Source: CAYSQW01 sp964433135 (GTDB lineage Bacteria; Acidobacteriota; Aminicenantia; Aminicenantales; Aminicenantaceae). Taken from it: a DNA stretch of 43,244 bases. Positions 23,433-31,244 of this stretch are shown piece by piece. The translations under genes were made by a program, and so were the position numbers. The DNA is taken from the NCBI GenBank assembly GCA_964433135.1, contig CAYSQW010000027.1:1-43244 (forward strand). Direction: 5' to 3'. Under the pieces are notes generated by a model. It was not told the DNA's origin, ran no database searches, and saw only the letters and a list, made by a program, of their open reading frames with translations. The stretch's first letter is position 1, and each line of letters begins with the position of its first letter.

Positions 23433-24776
23433 ATGACGATGTGGGAAATTGCGGGTCAGGTGGTGCTGGCTTCGGTGATGTTGTTTTTCCTTTATTTCGC
23501 TCTTGCCAGCGTATTCGAACATGAAGGTCGCGCGTTTCGCAGAAGCGGTCTCTTTTTCATCATCATCGGGTTGGGAAATGTTTTCATCTATATGCTTCCC
23601 GACGGCATTCAAAAAGCCGTTTTTGCTGCATTATCCATTTCTTCGGTCATCTTCGTGTTGGGAGTTTTGATCTCTCAAAAACCGCGTTCCTCTCAAATCA
23701 TTAAGGCGAAACCCCGACGAATCGATGAACGGGATGTCATTTTTGCCCGATTTGAATATCACCCAGGGAGCGAACGCTATAAGGAATATTACCGAACCCA
23801 CCCGGAGAGAAAAACGCGGGATGATACAATCAGAAAGCTGCCGGATATACTTACATCTTTTCATCGCAACAAAAGTCCGGAACTTTTCCCCTTGGCTTCG
23901 GCGGAATTCGATTTCCTGGAACACCAGCTGACGGCGGTAGACGGAACCGTGGAAGAAGATCGAACGACGTTTACAGCGGAGAAAAATTCAGAGCTGATAA
24001 AGCGTACTCTGAGCCGCCTGGGAGCCGATGTCAGCGGCATATGCGAACTTGATCCCTCTTTCCTGTATTCTCATGTCGGCCGCGGCCCTGAAAAATTTGG
24101 CTCAAAGATAGATTTGAATCATAAATACGCCGTGGTCTTTGCTCTGGAGATGGATTATGCATGGGTGGCGGCGGCTCCGAAAGCGCCCGTTATTGTCGAG
24201 ACCGCAAAGAAATATGTCGAAGCTGCAAAAATCTCGATTATCGCCGCGGATTATATCAGGCGTCTGGGATATCCAGCCCGGGCTCATATCGCCGGGAGCA
24301 ATTATCAGGCTGTATTGCCCCCCCTTGGATGGCAGGCCGGTCTGGGAGAGATGGGACGCATGGGGATTCTGGTGACGTTTAAATACGGACCGCGTGCTCG
24401 ATTGGGCCTTATTACAACCGACCTTCCCTTGATTCCCGATAGGCCTGAAGTTCGCGGCATACTAGATTTTTGCGAACGCTGTAAAAAATGCGCGATTAAT
24501 TGTCCTGGAAAAGCCATTCCCGTGGGACCCCGAATCGTTGAAAATGGAATTGAAAAATGGGTTATCGATCGGGAAGCCTGTTACGAGTTCTGGCGTCGTG
24601 CCGGAACCGATTGCGCCACCTGTCTGTATGTCTGCCCGTACAGTAAACCGGTGAATTTCTTTCACGACGCGGTTCGTTTCGTCTCGGCGCAATCGCGGTC
24701 GGCTCAAGGGATTTTCATCCGTGGGGATGATCTGTTCTACGGGCGTTCGCCGCGGCCGCGAAAAAATCCCTCCTGA
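23433..24776 (+). CDS. membrane-anchored reductive-dehalogenase homologue (corrinoid/Fe-S)
   Basis: 447 aa. Three N-terminal transmembrane helices (about 7-25, 38-55 and 63-82) are followed by a cytoplasmic or periplasmic catalytic domain resembling RdhA. The cobalamin-domain stretch runs through ARAHIAGSNYQAVLPPLGWQ, GLGEMGRMGILVTFKYGPRA and LGLITTDLPL. Two [4Fe-4S] motifs follow: CERCKKCAINCPGKAI and, after C-x10, CATCLYVCPY. Respiratory RdhA enzymes normally have a Tat signal and a separate small anchor protein RdhB; here the Tat motif is absent and the anchor is fused. Epoxyqueuosine reductase (QueG) shares the Fe-S/B12 architecture but is soluble. The start has GAGGGA 9 nt upstream. The substrate may be an organohalide or another reductively cleaved compound. 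Confidence 0.8.
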   Translation: MTMWEIAGQVVLASVMLFFLYFALASVFEHEGRAFRRSGLFFIIIGLGNVFIYMLPDGIQKAVFAALSISSVIFVLGVLISQKPRSSQIIKAKPRRIDERDVIFARFEYHPGSERYKEYYRTHPERKTRDDTIRKLPDILTSFHRNKSPELFPLASAEFDFLEHQLTAVDGTVEEDRTTFTAEKNSELIKRTLSRLGADVSGICELDPSFLYSHVGRGPEKFGSKIDLNHKYAVVFALEMDYAWVAAAPKAPVIVETAKKYVEAAKISIIAADYIRRLGYPARAHIAGSNYQAVLPPLGWQAGLGEMGRMGILVTFKYGPRARLGLITTDLPLIPDRPEVRGILDFCERCKKCAINCPGKAIPVGPRIVENGIEKWVIDREACYEFWRRAGTDCATCLYVCPYSKPVNFFHDAVRFVSAQSRSAQGIFIRGDDLFYGRSPRPRKNPS

Positions 24777-24948
24777 AACGACAGCCGGATAGATCCTGGA
24801 ATGCATCGGGGAGCCTGCAATGTCCTTGAAGGTATAATAACCGTTTTACGGGAGCTGTCCCTTATGCTATTTTAACCCCGAACATTGCTGATGGCGTTTT
24901 CAGTCTGATAGGGCGGCAAATCTTAAAGAATAGAATAAGAGGTGACGC

Positions 24949-26181
24949 ATGCAACAAACAAGCTGGGATTTGGAACGGGACCTGGAAGCACTGAGACGCG
25001 AGTTTCCCGTGCTGAAGGGAAAAACATATTTGATCAGCAATTCCCTGGGAGCCGTTCCCAGGAATGTTCATAGGGAGTTGGGAAATTACTATGAACTTTG
25101 GGCGACGGAGGGCGTTTCCGCATGGAGAATGGAATGGTGGGATCTTTCTCGAGAAATCGGAAATCTTATCGGTGAAATGATAGGAGCGGAAAAGGATGCG
25201 ATCTCCATGATGACCCATGCCACTCAGGCACATTGGACCGCACTTTCCACGGCATTCCGTTTGCAGCGCGCGGAGCGCCGGGAAATCATTATGACCGACC
25301 AAGACTTCCCATCCACCATCTATGCGGTTTCTCAAATTGCCGAAAGTATGGGGTGGCGGATTAACATGGTAACCAGTTCCGGACAGCCCGGGATTCCCGT
25401 TGAAAGCATCCTGTCCCGGATATCATCCAGAACCCTTTTTGTGGCTACATCTCACGTATATTTCAAATCAGCTTATATCCAGGATGTCGGACGAATTGCC
25501 GAAGAAGCCCGGCGGGTGGGCGCGATGACGATCATCGACGGATATCACGCTCCCGGAACCATCCCCATTGATGTCGATCGGTTGGGAGTTGATTTTTATG
25601 TCGGGGGCTGCCTGAAATGGCTTTGCGGAGGGCCCGGCAATGCCTTCTTGTATGTGAACCCGGCCGCAGCCTCACGCTTGAAACCCGCACTGACGGGGTG
25701 GTTGGCGCACCGCCTTCCTTTCGGATTTTCCCCCCGTATGGAATTTACGGAAAAATCCTATCGATTCATGTCCGGTACGCCTCCGATTGCCTGTCTTTAT
25801 GCCGCCCGCCCCGGATTGGAGATCATCCGAAATATAGGTGAGGATCAAATCCGTGCCAAGTCCTTGAGGATGACGGATTCAATCATGGAGCATGCGCATA
25901 GCCGGGGATTCGATGTCCTGACTCCCGGGCGGAAAGAAAAGCGAGGCGGAGCCGTTTCACTGGGGATTCCGCATGCCTTTCAGGTGAAACAGGCACTGGA
26001 TGATCAAGGTATCATCGTGGATTTTAGAAAAGGGCGGAAAAATGAACGCGATGTGATTCGCATAGGGCCTCATTTTTATACCGATCCCAACGAAATCGTC
26101 ATCCTGTTCGAGACTCTGGACGATATCTATAAAGCAGGATTTTTCCGCAAATATCCTCAAAAAGTTACCCATGTGACATGA
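24949..26181 (+). CDS. kynureninase-like class V PLP enzyme
   Basis: 410 aa. An aminotransferase class V fold with kynureninase-like features: LRREFPVLKGKTYLISNSLG at the N-terminus, SAWRMEWWDLS, DQDFPSTIYAVSQIA, SHVYFKSAYIQDV, IDGYHAPGTIPIDV, and VGGCLKWLCGGPGNAFLYV with the PLP Lys at about 223. The C-terminal IRIGPHFYTDPNEI is the usual family ending. No tryptophan-degradation genes are adjacent, so the real substrate may differ from kynurenine. The ribosome site is AAGAGG. It lies 172 nt after the dehalogenase homologue; no clear promoter or terminator was seen between them. Confidence 0.8.
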   Translation: MQQTSWDLERDLEALRREFPVLKGKTYLISNSLGAVPRNVHRELGNYYELWATEGVSAWRMEWWDLSREIGNLIGEMIGAEKDAISMMTHATQAHWTALSTAFRLQRAERREIIMTDQDFPSTIYAVSQIAESMGWRINMVTSSGQPGIPVESILSRISSRTLFVATSHVYFKSAYIQDVGRIAEEARRVGAMTIIDGYHAPGTIPIDVDRLGVDFYVGGCLKWLCGGPGNAFLYVNPAAASRLKPALTGWLAHRLPFGFSPRMEFTEKSYRFMSGTPPIACLYAARPGLEIIRNIGEDQIRAKSLRMTDSIMEHAHSRGFDVLTPGRKEKRGGAVSLGIPHAFQVKQALDDQGIIVDFRKGRKNERDVIRIGPHFYTDPNEIVILFETLDDIYKAGFFRKYPQKVTHVT

Positions 26182-26219
26182 TCTCCGGGAAAGTCTTTTA
26201 ACGAGTGATTCGAAAGTTG

Positions 26220-26248
26220 TTGCGAAAAGGGACGTGTTTCCTTAAATT
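26220..26248 (+). promoter_or_regulatory. candidate leaderless promoter of the exported glycosidase
   Basis: TTGCGA (26220-26225), 17-nt spacer, TAAATT (26243-26248), then exactly 10 nt to the ATG at 26259. The same TAAATT -10 appears before tRNA-Asn. The hexamers are weaker than at asnS, but the geometry is identical. Confidence 0.45.
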
Positions 26249-26258
26249 ATTAGTGAGA

Positions 26259-28631
26259 ATGAAACATCGATCCATGAAATGTTCCCTTAAGAAGCTTGCA
26301 GCGATCCTGCTGTTATCGTTGATCTCCTCGGTTTTGAATGCACAGATCTACTATCCGTGGAGAGATATGTATGTCGGTTCCCTGGATGGAAAGGGTTGGG
26401 GGGGATTGGTTTTGGTCCCACACCCCGAGAGCGGATTCGCTTACCGGCTGCGTGTTCGAAAGGGGGAGGAAACCGCTGACGGGATGGATCTGTTTTTTCT
26501 CGCTTCTGAAGTGGGACCGCATTCCCCCGATGGACAGTATTCTCGGATCAAATTCGATCTGGGACTTCCGTTCGGCAAAGCGAAAGAGACGCCGATCCTG
26601 ATAAAACCGGCTCCCAAAGCCGGCATCATGACCGTGGAATGGTCCCGTCAGGACGAAAGAACGGTTGTGGGACGGATTCGGATTCCCGCAAAAATCGAAC
26701 TGCAGCTCGTTCACTATTTCCCCTGGGATTTTCGGGGGCAGTACAGAATCGACGAGGAAAACCGTCTTTCAGGTGTAAGCGATGCCCTGCAGAAATACCA
26801 TTACATCCTCTGGACGGATAAATCCCATGAGTCGATCACACCGGTTTCCGGAGAAGAGGTGGCCCTGACATTTTCTCCCAGAAAAGATAATGAGATCTAT
26901 TTTATCGCCGGTGTGGGGAGCGATTCGGAAGAGCTTTCCAACCATATATACCGCTACAAAAACAAGAAGGCGATCGCATCCATTCTTAGCGAAGAAAGTC
27001 GGCGCTACGAGAAAAAGCGGGTAAAGATTGATGGATTGTTCAAAGGAATTCCGGAAGCCATCACCAATAATATCTTCTGGATGACGTTGTATCAGGCGGG
27101 ACGTCACCGTCTCTATTCTCCTGCGGGGCGCCGATGGATATTCCCGAGGCCGGACGGAGAGCCCGATCATTGGACGATATTTGAATGGGATTCTTTTTTT
27201 AATGCTCTGGAAGCCGTGGTGGAAAGTACGAAACACGCGTGTGATATCGTGCGTTCCGTACTCGAGACACAGTACCCAAACGGGAATATACCCAACTGGC
27301 GCGGCCGATTCGGAGGTACACCCGATCGATCGCAGCCTCCGGTGGGTAGTTACGTGGTACTCAAGTTGTTCCAGAAAATCGGAGATATCGAGATACTCGA
27401 ACATGCATATCCCTATTTAAAGAAATGGCATGATTTCTGGAAGGCCGAGACGGCATCCGGGCGGATTCGCCGAGACGGAAACGGCGATGGGCTGCTCGAG
27501 TGGGGCTCAGACAGAGGGCTTGTCGCGAATTCCGTTCCGGAATGGGAAGAGGGAGCGACCGGGAAAACGCGTGCGATGTGGGAATCCGGCCAGGATGATC
27601 TTCCAAACTGGGATGACGCGGGCTTTGATGAGAGAAGCGGTACCTTGAGCATGAATTGTCTGGATCTTAACTCTCTGTATGCTCTCGATTGCTGGTGTCT
27701 GTCGCAAATTGCGGGCGTTCTGGGGGAAAAACCGGATTCTCGTCAACTGATCGAAGAATACGAAACCATGAAAACGCTGATCAATGAACGTTTGTGGGAT
27801 GACCGGGAAGGATTCTACTTCGATCGTCATTGGGATGGGCGTTTTTCCAACCGCAAAGCCGCTTCGAATTTTTATCCTTTGTTGGCGCATATTCCCGATA
27901 GAGCTCGTGCCATGCGAATGATGAAGCACCTTCTGAATGAGGAGGAATTTTGGGGAGAGTTTGTGATTCCGACGATATCGCGTGATGATAAGGACTTCAA
28001 GGATCAACAGTATTGGCGGGGAACCATCTGGCCTCCTACCAATTACCTGGTTTATCAGGGATTGAAAGCGTATCATTTCGACGCCATCGCCGCTGAATTT
28101 GCGAAGAAGAGCTCGGAATTGTTTTTGCGAAGCTGGAAAAATTATCAGCTCTGTCCTGAAAATTATGATTCACGAACCGGAGAAGCCGGGGGACAAAGAT
28201 ATCAGAGTTGGGGGCCTTTGTTTGGACTGGTCGCCTTGGAGGAATACCTGGATTTCAACCCTTGGGAGGGATTCAGGTTTGGTTTTCTGGGACCTCAGCG
28301 GGGGCGGCTCTCCAGGGTCTCCGTCCAGGGAAGGCATTATGACTTGGAAATATCCCGAAAAAAGGTCGTGTTGCGGGAGGAGGGAAAAGTCGTTCTAGAG
28401 ACCAAGGGGCGCGCCATATTCAGGCATTTCCTTTATTCCCCAAACGAGGTTTCATTTGAGATCAAATCCTTGAAACCGCGCAAGATAAACATCAATTTCC
28501 TGGGGAAAGGCAAATATCAACTATTGATTGACGACGAAGTCGCACGTATCTTTTCCGGTAAATCCACGGAAGTGAAAGTTCCAGCGGGCGAACACTCGAT
28601 CCTCATCCTCTTGTTGGAAAAAGAAAGATAA
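26259..28631 (+). CDS. exported GH63/GH37-like alpha-glycosidase
   Basis: 790 aa. The signal peptide LAAILLLSLISSVLNA is followed by QI. An N-terminal beta-sandwich (about 30-245) precedes an (alpha/alpha)6 barrel (about 255-690) and a C-terminal beta domain. Motifs of the GH63/mannosylglycerate-hydrolase/trehalase clan: FEWDSFFNALEAV (about 306-318), PNWRGRFGGTPDRSQPP, GLLEWGSDRG, GQDDLPNWDDAGFD, LDLNSLYALDCW and QYWRGTIWPPTNYLVYQGL. Acidic residues in FEWDS and DQQYWRG regions are candidates for catalysis, but I cannot assign them firmly. Secretion points to oligosaccharide scavenging outside the cytoplasm. Starts at 26205 (GTG) and 26274 (ATG) are possible; I chose 26259 from the promoter geometry. 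Confidence 0.8.
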   Translation: MKHRSMKCSLKKLAAILLLSLISSVLNAQIYYPWRDMYVGSLDGKGWGGLVLVPHPESGFAYRLRVRKGEETADGMDLFFLASEVGPHSPDGQYSRIKFDLGLPFGKAKETPILIKPAPKAGIMTVEWSRQDERTVVGRIRIPAKIELQLVHYFPWDFRGQYRIDEENRLSGVSDALQKYHYILWTDKSHESITPVSGEEVALTFSPRKDNEIYFIAGVGSDSEELSNHIYRYKNKKAIASILSEESRRYEKKRVKIDGLFKGIPEAITNNIFWMTLYQAGRHRLYSPAGRRWIFPRPDGEPDHWTIFEWDSFFNALEAVVESTKHACDIVRSVLETQYPNGNIPNWRGRFGGTPDRSQPPVGSYVVLKLFQKIGDIEILEHAYPYLKKWHDFWKAETASGRIRRDGNGDGLLEWGSDRGLVANSVPEWEEGATGKTRAMWESGQDDLPNWDDAGFDERSGTLSMNCLDLNSLYALDCWCLSQIAGVLGEKPDSRQLIEEYETMKTLINERLWDDREGFYFDRHWDGRFSNRKAASNFYPLLAHIPDRARAMRMMKHLLNEEEFWGEFVIPTISRDDKDFKDQQYWRGTIWPPTNYLVYQGLKAYHFDAIAAEFAKKSSELFLRSWKNYQLCPENYDSRTGEAGGQRYQSWGPLFGLVALEEYLDFNPWEGFRFGFLGPQRGRLSRVSVQGRHYDLEISRKKVVLREEGKVVLETKGRAIFRHFLYSPNEVSFEIKSLKPRKININFLGKGKYQLLIDDEVARIFSGKSTEVKVPAGEHSILILLLEKER

Positions 28632-28658
28632 GCCCTGAAAAAAGGGAGGAGGGTGGCC

Positions 28659-29894
28659 GTGAAAGTGCTGATAGCTGAAAACCAATCCCCGTTTCGCCAA
28701 GCCGTTGCAGACATTCTGTCCGCCAAGGGATTTGACGTTCATTGTGTAGACAATGGAAAAGAAGCCTGGAATCTCATTCGCCGGGAAAAAGATATTCGCT
28801 TAGTGATTGCGGATTATGATCTTGCAGAAATAAAAGGATCTGATCTTTGCCAACGGATTCGCAGAGGGGGATTTCCCTTCTATATATACGTCATTCTTCT
28901 TATCGAACAGAATCAGAGAAAAGATGTGATTCAGGAGATGGGCGAGGAAGCGGATGATTTTTTGAGTCGTCCGTTTGTACCTGAAGAATTGTATTTGCGG
29001 CTGCGTACGGGGGAGAGAATCGTCGCGCTGGAAGAGGATTTGTGGAATCAGAATTTGCGTCTCCAACGGGCCAATAAAATCATGAGCCGGGACTTGGAGG
29101 CCGGCCGGGATGTTCAAAAAAGCTTAATGCCTCAGCTCGCTCCGAACTACCCGAACATCGAATTTTCGTTCGCTTTCGTCCCCAGCGCATATGTATCGGG
29201 AGATATCTTCAACATATTTCGTTTGGATGAAAATCATATCGGTCTCTACAGTATCGATGTATCCGGTCATGGGGTTCCGGCGGCTCTTTTCAGCGTGACG
29301 CTCAGTCAAAAAATGAAGCATAACGTCAGCCCTCAGGGACTGCTGAAGGTTCCCTTGGGGAATTCGCCCTGTTATCGGATCAATCCCCCCGAACGGGTCG
29401 TGGCTTTGCTGGATGAAGAGGATATGTTGGGGCGGTACGACAGATATTTCACCATGGTCTATGCCGTGATCAATATAAGGACCGGATTGGTGACGTTCTG
29501 CCGTGCAGGGCATAATTGGCCGCTCGTTATCCATGGGGACGGGACTTCCGAGTATATTGAAGGCGGAGGACCTCCCGTGGGGTTCGGCATTTCCAATATT
29601 CAACGGAACAGGCAAAGAGTGCGCTTGAAATCAAAGGATCGTTTCATCCTGTTTTCCGACGGGATAAATGAAGCCTATTCATCGGCGAAGAAGATCAATT
29701 ACGGTCTTGAGCGCATTGAAAAACAACTGCGAGCAGATGGAAAGGCTTCAATCGATGAAACATTCCGCCGGCTGCTGGAGGATGTCAAGCTTTTTCTCGG
29801 CGAGGATGAAATTTCCGACGATGTGTCGATGATCGGATTCGAATGGACGGCTCCTTCCCGACGCTCTTCATCCCTTCCGAAGAGGAAATCATGA
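28659..29894 (+). CDS. receiver-domain PP2C (RsbU/SpoIIE-type) serine phosphatase
   Basis: 411 aa. A CheY-like receiver (about 1-118) has phospho-acceptor Asp in LVIADYDL (about 52). The usual Lys of the KPF motif is Arg (LSRPF, about 104). A coiled-coil linker leads to a PPM phosphatase domain (about 165-400) with SGDIFNIF, DVSGHGVPAALFS, FCRAGHNWP, LFSDGINEAY and DEISDDVSMIGF. The family dephosphorylates STAS anti-anti-sigma proteins and so reverses an RsbW-like kinase. The GTG at 28659 has AGGGAGGAGG at the right distance; the GTG at 28653 is too close to it. It ends overlapping the next RsbW-like gene (ATGA), so receiver-phosphatase and kinase are co-translated. Confidence 0.9.
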   Translation: MKVLIAENQSPFRQAVADILSAKGFDVHCVDNGKEAWNLIRREKDIRLVIADYDLAEIKGSDLCQRIRRGGFPFYIYVILLIEQNQRKDVIQEMGEEADDFLSRPFVPEELYLRLRTGERIVALEEDLWNQNLRLQRANKIMSRDLEAGRDVQKSLMPQLAPNYPNIEFSFAFVPSAYVSGDIFNIFRLDENHIGLYSIDVSGHGVPAALFSVTLSQKMKHNVSPQGLLKVPLGNSPCYRINPPERVVALLDEEDMLGRYDRYFTMVYAVINIRTGLVTFCRAGHNWPLVIHGDGTSEYIEGGGPPVGFGISNIQRNRQRVRLKSKDRFILFSDGINEAYSSAKKINYGLERIEKQLRADGKASIDETFRRLLEDVKLFLGEDEISDDVSMIGFEWTAPSRRSSSLPKRKS

Positions 29895-30319
29895 AGGAGC
29901 AGGAAATTCAGCTTCGGTGCCGAGGGAAACTGGGCAACCTTCCTTTGGTGACCGCATTGGCTCGAGAAATATGCACTCGAATACTGAATAAAAAAGTGAA
30001 TAAATCCTATTGTCGTGATGTCGATCTGTGCGTGAGTGAAGCATTTACAAATGCCGTAAAATACGGACGTTCTTCACCCGCCGCACCCGAAGTGCATCTA
30101 AGCTTTCTGCTGTTTAAAGATCGGATGACGATTAAGGTCGGTGATGAAGGTCCGGGGTTTTCCTTGGAAGAGGTCCCCTTGCCAAATTTAAACGTCGCTT
30201 CGGAAAGAGGCTACGGTTTGTTTCTTATTCGAAAGAAAATGGATGAAGTCGGATATCACCGCGGCCCAGAACGAAATTGCCTTGTGATGACGAAGTTTTA
30301 CTCCGATACCGGTGACTGA
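29891..30319 (+). CDS. RsbW-like anti-sigma/serine kinase (second copy)
   Basis: 142 aa HATPase_c_2 protein. The N box is VDLCVSEAFTNAVKYG (about 46-61), G1 is GDEGPGFSLEE and G2 is SERGYGLFLIRKKMDEV. It differs clearly from the copy at 6.2 kb, so the two probably serve different partners or outputs. Its ATG overlaps the stop of the PP2C gene. No STAS gene is adjacent; the nearest is at the left edge of the window. The longer reading from 29843 lies inside the phosphatase gene and is rejected. Confidence 0.87.
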   Translation: MKEQEIQLRCRGKLGNLPLVTALAREICTRILNKKVNKSYCRDVDLCVSEAFTNAVKYGRSSPAAPEVHLSFLLFKDRMTIKVGDEGPGFSLEEVPLPNLNVASERGYGLFLIRKKMDEVGYHRGPERNCLVMTKFYSDTGD

Positions 30320-30365
30320 AGCGATGGAGAACGACCGGGAAAAGAATCCTCGGCCGAAAAGGGAT

Positions 30366-31064
30366 TTACATGGATTTCCTGCCGGAGTGAATGGCGGCCA
30401 CCCCCCAAAAAAGACTTTGGAACTTGACGCAATCGAATCCTGCGTTTTCGATCAATTCAGACAGTTCGGTAGCGGAATAGAAGCGGGGCAAGGTATAGGC
30501 GAGGTATTCGTATCCGGCTCGTGATCCTGAAAACAAAACACCGACTGGTTTGACGGCTATACGCGTATAGAAATGAAAAAGTCGTTTCAGTAAAGGATTC
30601 CGAGGCTGGCTGGTTTCGAGATTGATGAAATATCCGCCCGGCTTCAGAATACGGTGAAATTCCCTTAAATACGAGGATAGCCCCCGCCTGTCCGGATTGA
30701 TGTTCCGGGTGGCGAATGAAATGGTGATCAGATCGAAGCTGCCGGAAGGAAAAGGCAGGCGGTTGACGTCGGATACGCACAGCGCGATCGGGTTCAGCGA
30801 CGGCTTTCGATTCGCAGCCGCAAGCATCGAAAAACTGCCATCGACCGCCGTGAGATGGACATTTTTCGGCGCGAAGCGAATGAGATTTTCCGCCATTTCT
30901 CCGGTGCCGCTGCATACATCGAGCCATCGAGAGCCGCCGGAGCGGGCTGAAAGCCGCGCGGCTCGCCGGCGCCACGTACGATCCAATCCGAATGTAAGGA
31001 CGTGATTGACGATTTCATAGGTGCCGACGACCTCGGAATAGATATGCTCGATTTCATTTAACAT
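30366..31064 (-). CDS. UbiE/MenG-like quinone C-methyltransferase
   Basis: 232 aa class I SAM methyltransferase. Motif I is WLDVCSGTGEMAENLI (about 47-62), the acidic loop is LTAVDGSFSML, and post motifs are LPFPSGSFDLITISFATRNI and HRILKPGGYFINLE. YEIVNHVLTFGLDRTWRR at the N-terminus and the YTLPRFYSATELSELIENAGF ending match the UbiE/COQ5 family, which methylates (demethyl)menaquinone or ubiquinone precursors. Several in-frame starts exist; I chose the ATG at 31064 (MLNEIEH), which lies 13 nt after a promoter and has no Shine-Dalgarno. The GC-rich third positions are like those of neighbouring genes. Confidence 0.86.
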   Translation of the reverse strand: MLNEIEHIYSEVVGTYEIVNHVLTFGLDRTWRRRAARLSARSGGSRWLDVCSGTGEMAENLIRFAPKNVHLTAVDGSFSMLAAANRKPSLNPIALCVSDVNRLPFPSGSFDLITISFATRNINPDRRGLSSYLREFHRILKPGGYFINLETSQPRNPLLKRLFHFYTRIAVKPVGVLFSGSRAGYEYLAYTLPRFYSATELSELIENAGFDCVKFQSLFWGVAAIHSGRKSM

Positions 31065-31077
31065 GATTTTGACACTA

Positions 31078-31106
31078 AACATAATGGACTTTTTATGTCG
31101 GGTCAA
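31078..31106 (-). promoter_or_regulatory. promoter of the ubiE-like gene, near-leaderless
   Basis: Minus strand TTGACC (31101-31106), 17-nt spacer, TATGTT (31078-31083), then 13 nt to the ATG at 31064. The leader would be about 6 nt. Confidence 0.45.
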
Positions 31107-31244
31107 GACGCCCTCGTTTCCGGTTCTTCAGGAAGGCCGTCGAGGAATCATCGGAAAGCGATCTTCCAGATAGAGCCGCCGCCTGCGTTCTATCGTTGGA
31201 CCCGGGAAAAAGGCACAGCGCGGTTTACATTTAACGGATGACTG

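Noticed and set aside
23433..24776. Annotation as epoxyqueuosine reductase QueG
   Set aside because: Fe-S motifs are shared, but three N-terminal membrane helices and the RdhA-like AGLGEMGR-type stretch fit a reductive-dehalogenase homologue better.
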